In this document: piece by piece, positions 7,495 to 12,707 of the stretch
Numbering within the stretch: the first letter of the stretch is position 1
How the letters are laid out: each line of letters begins with the position of its first letter
Assembly (NCBI GenBank): GCA_017853235.1
Contig: JAFMJX010000031.1
Span: 1-13,726 of the forward strand
DNA: 13,726 nucleotides
Source: Chitinophagaceae bacterium
GTDB lineage: Bacteria > Bacteroidota > Bacteroidia > Chitinophagales > Chitinophagaceae
Direction of reading: 5' to 3'
Position numbers and translations under genes: made by a program
The notes under the pieces: generated by a model
Told to the model about the DNA's origin: nothing
Database searches by the model: none
Seen by the model: only the letters and a program-made list of their open reading frames with translations

Positions 7495-8058
7495 ATGTTT
7501 ATTGAACAAAATTTAACAGGCGAACGCAGAGGATGGATTGAAGTGATATGCGGAAGCATGTTTAGCGGTAAAACTGAAGAATTAATCAGACGCTTAAAAA
7601 GAGCAAAAATTGCGAATTTAAAAGTGGAGATTTATAAACCAGCCACAGATACCAGATATGATGTGAACAAAGTAGTTAGTCACGATGCCAATTCAATTCC
7701 CTCTTCTCCAGTAGAACATTCTTCTAAAATTATTGAATTAGCGGGTGATGCAGATGTAGTAGGTATTGATGAAGCACAATTTTTTGATGATGGAATTTTA
7801 GAAGTGTGCGAAATTTTAGTCATGAAAGGAAAACGAGTTATTGTAGCTGGTTTAGATATGGACTATTTGGGAAAACCTTTTGGCAAAATGCCTCAATTAT
7901 TGGCAGTAGCCGATTTTATCACTAAGCTACATGCTATATGTGTGCAATGTGGACACCTTGCCAATATATCCTATCGCACCAGTGATGAAGAAGGTACTGT
8001 GGTGCTGGGTGAAAAAAATAATTACGAACCAAGATGCAGAGTATGCGCAACAAAGTAA
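7495..8058 (+). CDS. tdk: Thymidine kinase (TK1 type)
   Basis: This 187-aa cytosolic enzyme phosphorylates thymidine to dTMP with ATP in the pyrimidine salvage pathway. It carries the P-loop GSMFSGKT (20-27), the DEAQFF motif (92-97) with catalytic Glu93, and the AGLDMDYLGKPFG segment (118-130). A structural zinc site of four cysteines has CVQC at 149-152 and CRVC at 181-184. The length is typical of bacterial TK1-type enzymes. The gene starts 60 bp after waaA behind its own -7 box. Its 3' end overlaps the start of ccmB by 16-25 nt, so the two are probably co-transcribed and translationally coupled, although their functions are unrelated. Confidence 0.95.
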   Translation: MFIEQNLTGERRGWIEVICGSMFSGKTEELIRRLKRAKIANLKVEIYKPATDTRYDVNKVVSHDANSIPSSPVEHSSKIIELAGDADVVGIDEAQFFDDGILEVCEILVMKGKRVIVAGLDMDYLGKPFGKMPQLLAVADFITKLHAICVQCGHLANISYRTSDEEGTVVLGEKNNYEPRCRVCATK

Positions 8059-8699
8059 TTTTTACTTTATTAAAAAAAGATTTATTGCTTGAGTTTAGGC
8101 AGCAATATACTTTTTTTGGCATCTTATTATATATCGCATCAACCACATTTGTCATTTATCTAACTATGGGTCAACCCGAAGATCATGTTTGGAATGGATT
8201 ATTTTGGGTCACCCTTTTATTTATCTGTATTAATACTGTTGCGCGTAGTTTTTTACAAGAAGGAAAAGGGCGTATGCTTTATTTTTATACTATTGCAAGT
8301 CCTGTTCATTTTATATTTTCAAAACTCATTTACAACAGCTTACTGATGTGTTTAATGAGTGGGTTAAGCTTACTTTTGTTTATTTTACTTTTAGGGAACC
8401 CCTTACAACATGGCATTTTATTTTTTGGAATAAGTTGTTTAGGGGGCATTAGTTTAAGCTTGGTATTTAGTTTTTTAGCAGCAATTGCTTCCAAAGCACA
8501 ACAACCATCAGCAATTATGGCCATATTGGGTTTCCCATTGATTATTCCACAACTTATGTTATTAATGAAAATTGCAAATATTGCTTTTTCTGATGTAGTA
8601 CAAAATGGATTGTTTCAATTAGTATGGATGCTTATAGGATTTAACATCATGATTATAGCACTCGCTTATATTTTGTTCCCTTTTTTATGGAAGGAATAA
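8034..8699 (+). CDS. ccmB: Haem exporter subunit CcmB
   Basis: This 221-aa integral membrane protein is the CcmB permease that works with CcmA and CcmC in System I cytochrome c maturation, helping deliver haem to CcmE in the periplasm. The cytoplasmic start LLKKDLLLEFRQ is typical. About six hydrophobic segments follow, roughly at residues 27-45, 55-72, 92-120, 127-151, 161-178 and 192-216. The family GFPLIIPQLML loop is at 166-176. The start lies within the end of tdk; a second ATG at 8043 matches homologous N-termini equally well or better and would reduce the overlap to 16 nt. No ccmA is adjacent, and ccmC and ccmD sit about 3 kb away on the other strand. Confidence 0.88.
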   Translation: MQSMRNKVIFTLLKKDLLLEFRQQYTFFGILLYIASTTFVIYLTMGQPEDHVWNGLFWVTLLFICINTVARSFLQEGKGRMLYFYTIASPVHFIFSKLIYNSLLMCLMSGLSLLLFILLLGNPLQHGILFFGISCLGGISLSLVFSFLAAIASKAQQPSAIMAILGFPLIIPQLMLLMKIANIAFSDVVQNGLFQLVWMLIGFNIMIIALAYILFPFLWKE

Positions 8700-8752
8700 A
8701 ATATATCAAAATTCAAATAGCCCCCTTCCCCTTTAATACAATTCAATATTTA

Positions 8753-9523
8753 TTAAAACTGTAAGTGTCTTACAGTTTGACCGTTATTGATTAATTGCTT
8801 TAAGGACTCAATTCCAATTCTTAGATGATTTTCAACAAATTCGGCAGTGACTTTACTATCACTTGCTTCTGTTTTAACTCCTTCAGGAATCATAGGGGAA
8901 TCACTTACTAACAATAAAGCGCCTGTTGGAATTTTATTATAAAATCCAACAGTAAAAATAGTAGCAGTTTCCATATCAATTGCGTATGCTCTCACTTTAG
9001 TAAGGTATTCTTTAAATTCTTCATCGTGTTCCCATACTCTTCTATTGGTAGTGTAAACAGTTCCAGTCCAATAGTCTACATTATTATCTCGTATCGTAGT
9101 TGAAATGGCTTTTTGCAATGCGAAAGCCGGTAAGGCAGGTACTTCGGATGGAAAATAATCATTAGAGGTACCCTCTCCTCTTAATGCAGCTATAGGTAAA
9201 ATAAGATCCCCAATTTTGTTACGTTTTTTTAAACCACCACATTTTCCTAAAAATAATACAGCCTCGGGTTGAATGGCGGTCAACAAATCCATAATCGTTG
9301 CAGCCCCTGGGCTACCCATTCCAAAATTGATGATCGTGATGCCATCAGCTGTAGCACATTGCATAGGACGATCCTTACCAATGACTTCTACATGATGTTT
9401 AGCAGCAAACATATTTACGTAATTACTGAAGTTGGTAAGTAAGATATACTTTCCAAATTGGTCTAAACTAGCTCCCGTGTATCTTGGTAACCAGTTTTCT
9501 ACAATCTCTTGCTTAGTTTTCAT
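8753..9523 (-). CDS. amn: AMP nucleosidase, short form
   Basis: This 256-aa member of the PNP/UDP-phosphorylase superfamily matches the short Bacteroidota proteins annotated as AMP nucleosidase, which split AMP into adenine and ribose 5-phosphate. Visible motifs are INFGMGSPGAATIMDLL (65-81), which builds the phosphate/ribose site, FLGKCGGL (91-98), AIDMETATIF (181-190) for ribose binding, and SDSP with Asp208 near the base site. Enterobacterial Amn is nearly twice as long because of an extra N-terminal domain that is absent here, so strict substrate assignment is less certain; another purine nucleosidase is possible. It is a single-gene unit, divergent from the HsdR-N protein and convergent with ccmB, with no clear terminator in the 53-bp gap. 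Confidence 0.82.
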   Translation of the reverse strand: MKTKQEIVENWLPRYTGASLDQFGKYILLTNFSNYVNMFAAKHHVEVIGKDRPMQCATADGITIINFGMGSPGAATIMDLLTAIQPEAVLFLGKCGGLKKRNKIGDLILPIAALRGEGTSNDYFPSEVPALPAFALQKAISTTIRDNNVDYWTGTVYTTNRRVWEHDEEFKEYLTKVRAYAIDMETATIFTVGFYNKIPTGALLLVSDSPMIPEGVKTEASDSKVTAEFVENHLRIGIESLKQLINNGQTVRHLQF

Positions 9524-9542
9524 AGATTATGTTATTTTTTAT

Positions 9543-9579
9543 ATACTTCACTGCGCTGCTGTTCATATCTTTGAAGTAT
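9543..9579. repeat. 8-bp inverted repeat in divergent promoter region
   Basis: ATACTTCA (9543-9550) and TGAAGTAT (9572-9579) are perfect 8-bp inverted arms separated by 21 bp, in the gap between amn and the HsdR-N gene. The right arm overlaps the last two bases of the -7 box at 9566-9573. It could be an operator or an mRNA hairpin, or a chance event. Confidence 0.3.
9566..9573 (+). promoter_or_regulatory. -7 box for the HsdR-N gene
   Basis: TATCTTTG is an exact TAnnTTTG match, 41 bp before the ATG at 9615. It gives a leader of about 35 nt and supports starting the gene at 9615 rather than at the upstream in-frame ATG inside amn. Confidence 0.45.
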
Positions 9580-9614
9580 TCATTTGTAAAAATACAATTT
9601 TTGTTGCACTTTAT

Positions 9615-10049
9615 ATGAATCCCATTGTATACCCATCCTATCCATTTAAACTTCAACAAGTTAAAGGCAAAGATCAAATATTTGATCCTTTCCGAAAAAC
9701 TTGGATTGTGTTAACTCCGGAAGAATGGGTAAGACAAAATTTATTACAGTATTTAGTACAAACCTGCCAATATCCAAGTGCATTAATTGCTGTTGAAAAA
9801 ACAATTCAATTAGGAACACTCCAAAAACGTTTTGATATTGTTGTATATAAAAACGATAAACCTTGGATGATCGTAGAATGTAAGGAAGCAAGAGTAGAAA
9901 TTAACGAAAAAGCATTGAATCAAATTTTACAATACCAACAAGTATTGGAAGCAGAATATTTAATTTTAAGTAATGGTCATGAAACCAAAGGGGCTAAAAT
10001 AATATCGGGGAAATGGCAAGCTTTGCAACATTTCCCCGATTACTATTAA
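9615..10049 (+). CDS. HsdR N-terminal-like PD-(D/E)xK protein
   Basis: This 144-aa soluble protein resembles the N-terminal nuclease domain of type I restriction HsdR subunits (HSDR_N family, PF13588), found as a solitary gene in many Bacteroidota. The FDPFRKTWIVLTPEEWVRQ block (23-41) is typical of that lineage. It is followed by a PD-(D/E)xK-like core: Glu61, Asp74 in KRFDIVVY, and Glu88-x-Lys90 in VECKEARVE. A helix with NQILQYQ (102-108) follows. The catalytic set appears intact. There is no helicase domain and no hsdM or hsdS nearby, so this is not a restriction system. The open frame extends upstream into amn, but the ATG at 9615 fits the family N-terminus and follows a -7 box. Biological role unknown. 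Confidence 0.82.
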   Translation: MNPIVYPSYPFKLQQVKGKDQIFDPFRKTWIVLTPEEWVRQNLLQYLVQTCQYPSALIAVEKTIQLGTLQKRFDIVVYKNDKPWMIVECKEARVEINEKALNQILQYQQVLEAEYLILSNGHETKGAKIISGKWQALQHFPDYY

Positions 10050-10083
10050 AATATTTGTAGCATACTTTAATTTAAAAATGGGC

Positions 10084-11505
10084 TTAGGGGAAAATTCCTA
10101 ATTCAGCATATGAAGTACCCACTTTATTGATAGCACATACATAAGCAGCGGTTCTCATATCTGGAATAGCTGGATTGGATTTCCAAATTTCCATAATTTC
10201 ACGAGTGGCGTTTATCATAGTTTCCTCCAACCCACTATGCACTAAATCAATTTCATCAGGACCATGAGCTATGATTTCCTTTTCCGTTGGGGTCACTTTT
10301 TTACCAGTTAATTCTTCTATTTGTTTTAAGATATTAATGTTTGCATTTTCAGTAAACCTTTTTTCCAAACGACCATATCTTACATGGCTTAAATTTTTCA
10401 ACCATTCAAAATAAGATACTGTTACCCCACCTGCATTCAAATACATGTCTGGAATTACTAATACACCTTTCTTTGATAAAATATCATCTGCTTCGGGTGT
10501 TAAAGGACCATTCGCTGCTTCACCAATAATTTTTGCTTTAATATTAGGAGCATTATTTTTATCAATCACATTTTCAAGTGCCGCAGGAATTAATATATCG
10601 CATTCCATTTCTAATGCGTCAGCACTTTTAGTAATATTAGTAGCGCCAGGGAAATTCAAAATGGATCCAGTAGATTTACGATGTTGAAAAACTTGTTCTA
10701 CGTTTAATCCGTCAGCACAATATATAGCTCCTTCAAATTCGGCAATCGCAATTACTTTTGCGCCATGCTCTCTAAAAAATTTTGCACTGTAATAACCCAC
10801 ATTACCTAAACCTTGAACGATTACTTTTTTATTTTCAATACCAACTGTTAATCCTAGTTTTTTCATTTCGTCTTCCATCAAGCAAACTTCCCTCACACCA
10901 TAAAAAACACCTAAGCCAGTTGCTTCTCGACGACCTCTCACACCGCCTAATGAAACAGGCTTACCCGTAACACATCCGGCTGCATCAATTTCACCTGGCT
11001 TTAAAGATTGATAAGTATCTACAATCCATGCCATTTCACGTTCTCCGGTTCCATAATCTGGAGCAGGGACATCAATGCCAGGCCCAATAAAATTTTTCTT
11101 CACTAATTCGGATGTATATCTACGAGTAATTTTTTCAAGTTCATAAGCACTCAAAGAACGTGGACTAATTTTAATCCCCCCTTTCGCACCTCCAAAAGGC
11201 ACATTCACAATGGCACATTTGTAAGTCATAAGTGCCGCCAAGGCCATTACTTCGTCTTGATTCACTGCCAAACTAAAACGAATCCCTCCTTTACAAGGGG
11301 ATTTGTGCTGCGAATGTTGCACACGATATGCCTCAATCACTTCAATATGTCCGTCATCCATTTTTACTGGAAAACGCATACTATAAATACTATTACATGC
11401 TTTAATTTGATCCAGTAATCCTTGTTCCCATTGGGTAAATTTGGATGCTTTATCAAAACTTTTTTCTACACTATGAAAAAAACTATACTGATTATTTTCA
11501 GACAT
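10084..11505 (-). CDS. gdhA: Glutamate dehydrogenase (Glu/Leu/Phe/Val family)
   Basis: This 473-aa cytosolic enzyme interconverts glutamate and 2-oxoglutarate plus ammonia with NAD(P)(H), linking nitrogen and carbon metabolism. Evidence: HKSPCKGGIRFS (67-78) with substrate-binding Lys72, KCAIVNVPFGGAKGGI (96-111) with catalytic Lys108, PAPDYGT (148-154) with Asp150, the dinucleotide fold GLGNVG (232-237), GEAANGPLTPEA (328-339) and DMYLNAGGVTVSYFEW (353-368). From memory it resembles animal mitochondrial GLUD1 more than enterobacterial GdhA, and it has an insert between YGRL (377) and VHSGL (422) where animal enzymes carry the antenna. It lies 43 bp downstream of ccmD in the same direction, possibly on the same transcript. 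Its end is convergent with the HsdR-N gene, 34 bp apart. Confidence 0.93.
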   Translation of the reverse strand: MSENNQYSFFHSVEKSFDKASKFTQWEQGLLDQIKACNSIYSMRFPVKMDDGHIEVIEAYRVQHSQHKSPCKGGIRFSLAVNQDEVMALAALMTYKCAIVNVPFGGAKGGIKISPRSLSAYELEKITRRYTSELVKKNFIGPGIDVPAPDYGTGEREMAWIVDTYQSLKPGEIDAAGCVTGKPVSLGGVRGRREATGLGVFYGVREVCLMEDEMKKLGLTVGIENKKVIVQGLGNVGYYSAKFFREHGAKVIAIAEFEGAIYCADGLNVEQVFQHRKSTGSILNFPGATNITKSADALEMECDILIPAALENVIDKNNAPNIKAKIIGEAANGPLTPEADDILSKKGVLVIPDMYLNAGGVTVSYFEWLKNLSHVRYGRLEKRFTENANINILKQIEELTGKKVTPTEKEIIAHGPDEIDLVHSGLEETMINATREIMEIWKSNPAIPDMRTAAYVCAINKVGTSYAELGIFP

Positions 11506-11548
11506 ATTTTTTAATTTAAAAATGAATTGAAACTAAATATAAATTTGA

Positions 11549-11722
11549 TTATCCTTTGATGCTTTTTTCCAATTGTGTCAATTTGCGATCCACACTCGTT
11601 ACATAAAGAAATAATCCAATGAGGATGATAGAAGCAATAGTTAAGACTAAATAAATTTTACCGTCTTTAACCATTACACTTTCGTTGGTATTTGCTATGG
11701 TTGTTTGTAATAAAGAAATCAT
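11549..11722 (-). CDS. ccmD: CcmD-like small membrane protein
   Basis: This 57-aa ORF reads from the ATG at 11722 to a TAA at 11551-11549. It has a polar N-terminus, one hydrophobic helix (IYLVLTIASIILIGLFLYV, about 23-41) and the tail SVDRKLTQLEKSIKG. The helix followed by DRKL..LE is the pattern of Bacteroidota CcmD, a small membrane protein that helps release holo-CcmE from the haem-handling CcmABC complex. It lies 82 bp after ccmC in the same orientation, the position expected for ccmD. It is short enough to be missed by length-filtered gene finding. The helix and tail are seen directly; the assignment rests on pattern and context because CcmD sequences are poorly conserved. Confidence 0.8.
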   Translation of the reverse strand: MISLLQTTIANTNESVMVKDGKIYLVLTIASIILIGLFLYVTSVDRKLTQLEKSIKG

Positions 11723-11767
11723 TATAGATATTTTTGAAGATGAATTATTTTGTTTTTTTATTATGCT

Positions 11768-11794
11768 CGTTCATTTACATTTAAGAAATGAACG
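11768..11794. repeat. Hairpin in the ccmC-ccmD gap
   Basis: CGTTCATTT (11768-11776) and AAATGAACG (11786-11794) form a perfect 9-bp stem with a 9-nt loop, 10 bp after the ccmC stop. On the minus strand it is followed by A-rich, not T-rich, sequence, so it does not look like an intrinsic terminator for ccmC. It may be an mRNA-stabilising or processing hairpin. Confidence 0.45.
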
Positions 11795-11804
11795 AATGAA
11801 AATT

Positions 11805-12485
11805 TTAGTTTTGTTCTTCTTTTTGAAGTTGCAATAATTGTATACGAATTTTTAAAGTACTTATCCAAACTCCTAATAAAGTCCAACCAATTACTGCTGG
11901 ATAAAATACTGTTCTCATGGAAGCAGTCATGTCTTTTCCGTTAATTCCAGGATTGCCTTCGCTTCCTTGTCCACCTGGGTGTAAGGATTCTGTTAATCGT
12001 GGTAAGATCCATAATGTGGGAAATAACATAAAGAAAGCAAACACATTATACACTGCAGATAAGCGTGCACGTTTTTCACTATCTAACAAACTTCCTCTTA
12101 AGACGAAATAGGCAAAATAAATTAGTAATGCAATGGCAGCCCCATTTTGTTTAGGATCTCCTACCCAGGGACTTCCCCATTGATAGTTAGCCCAAATTGC
12201 CCCAGTAATAATTCCTAACACACCAAAAACCAAACCAATGGAAGCATAACTAGATGCATATATATCATGAATAGGATTAGAACTTTTTAAATATTTTACT
12301 GCATATACCAATGACACAAAAAATAAAATCATCATTCCAAACCACATAGGCACATGAAAAAACATATTGCGAATAGATTCCCTTAAACGATCATCTAATT
12401 TGGGCACTTTAACAATAAACCCATAGGTGCAGGTGTACAATAAAAGGACAAAAGATAAAACTTTCCACCATTTAGCTCTTAACAT
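11805..12485 (-). CDS. ccmC: Haem exporter subunit CcmC
   Basis: This 226-aa integral membrane protein of the haem-handling family (CcmC/CcmF/CcsA) presents haem to CcmE during System I cytochrome c maturation. Six hydrophobic helices can be drawn at roughly 8-26, 46-64, 82-99, 115-130, 144-162 and 194-212. Two conserved histidines expected to ligate haem are His44 in FFHVP and His169 in SLHPG. Between them, WGSPWVGDPKQN (103-114) occupies the place of the proteobacterial WGxxWxWDxRLT signature, a variant form. Length is close to the family norm. ccmD follows 82 bp downstream; the gene is divergent from queA. It works with CcmB, encoded 3 kb away, so the haem-export genes are split in this genome. 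Confidence 0.9.
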   Translation of the reverse strand: MLRAKWWKVLSFVLLLYTCTYGFIVKVPKLDDRLRESIRNMFFHVPMWFGMMILFFVSLVYAVKYLKSSNPIHDIYASSYASIGLVFGVLGIITGAIWANYQWGSPWVGDPKQNGAAIALLIYFAYFVLRGSLLDSEKRARLSAVYNVFAFFMLFPTLWILPRLTESLHPGGQGSEGNPGINGKDMTASMRTVFYPAVIGWTLLGVWISTLKIRIQLLQLQKEEQN

Positions 12486-12535
12486 AGTTTAATAAATTTT
12501 AAACCAACACCTTATTTAAAACTAACAATTGTTTG

Positions 12536-12543
12536 CAAATTTA
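12536..12543 (-). promoter_or_regulatory. -7 box for ccmC
   Basis: The minus strand reads TAAATTTG, an exact TAnnTTTG match, about 50 bp before the ccmC start, giving a leader near 45 nt. The same octamer recurs at 12590-12597 in the same orientation, so a second, more distal start is possible. No -33 TTTG at standard distance was found for either. Confidence 0.4.
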
Positions 12544-12609
12544 TAACTTTTTATGAAATCGCCTAATTTTAAGGTCAAATGTTGTTTTACAAATTTACTG
12601 CTAAAGTTG

Positions 12610-12617
12610 TACATTTG
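12610..12617 (+). promoter_or_regulatory. -7 box for queA
   Basis: TACATTTG is an exact TAnnTTTG match. The nearest upstream TTG (12582-12584) is 25 bp away, longer than usual. Transcription from here would start near 12622-12625 and give a leader of about 85 nt that includes the whole foldable element at 12634-12685. Confidence 0.45.
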
Positions 12618-12633
12618 CGTCCATAATTTTCAT

Positions 12634-12685
12634 GCCGTAACATGAAGCGAACTGCCCCGTAAGGCTGTAGTAAACTTAATGTGGC
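12634..12685 (+). ncRNA. Candidate structured 5' leader of queA
   Basis: The leader can fold into one interrupted hairpin. From the base: GCC 12634-12636 pairs with GGC 12683-12685; after a GTA bulge, ACAT 12640-12643 pairs with ATGT 12679-12682; after a G-A mismatch, AAG 12645-12647 pairs with CTT 12675-12677; after an internal loop, AC 12651-12652 pairs with GT 12667-12668; after a T-T mismatch, GCC 12654-12656 pairs with GGC 12663-12665 around the loop CCGTAA. It ends 22 nt before the queA ATG and is richer in G and C than its surroundings. It could be a cis-regulatory RNA responding to a queuosine intermediate or SAM. I do not recognise it as a preQ1-I riboswitch or any other class I know. 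Pairing was done by eye. Confidence 0.35.
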
Positions 12686-12707
12686 TATCACCTAAAAATA
12701 GACACAA

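Larger units (their letters stand above)
12486..12707. other. Divergent ccmC-queA regulatory region
   Basis: This 222-bp gap separates the divergent ccmC and queA genes. It holds minus-strand TAnnTTTG boxes at 12536-12543 and 12590-12597 facing ccmC, a plus-strand box at 12610-12617 facing queA, and a foldable leader at 12634-12685. The rest is AT-rich sequence with no further signal that I can see. Confidence 0.6.

Noticed and set aside
7436..7506. 22-codon ORF between waaA and tdk
   Set aside because: It overlaps the tdk start in another frame, has no recognisable features and is likely chance.
8700..8752. Terminator between convergent ccmB and amn
   Set aside because: The gap has C-rich and A/T-rich runs but no stem-loop that I can pair.
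9432..9614. Upstream extension of the HsdR-N frame by 61 codons
   Set aside because: It runs antisense through the start of amn and the promoter gap; the family N-terminus and the -7 box support the ATG at 9615.
10066..11524. 15-bp direct repeat (TTTAATTTAAAAATG at 10066-10080 and 11510-11524) flanking the glutamate dehydrogenase gene
   Set aside because: It is low-complexity AT sequence. A rough estimate gives a fair chance of one such 15-mer pair in a window of this composition, and the gene shows no sign of transfer.
11768..11794. ccmC intrinsic terminator
   Set aside because: The stem is good but the minus-strand sequence after it is A-rich, lacking the required T-tract.
12618..12707. 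preQ1-I riboswitch upstream of queA
   Set aside because: The position is suggestive, but I see neither the small H-type pseudoknot layout nor the A-rich tail pairing of the known class; the fold here is one long interrupted hairpin.
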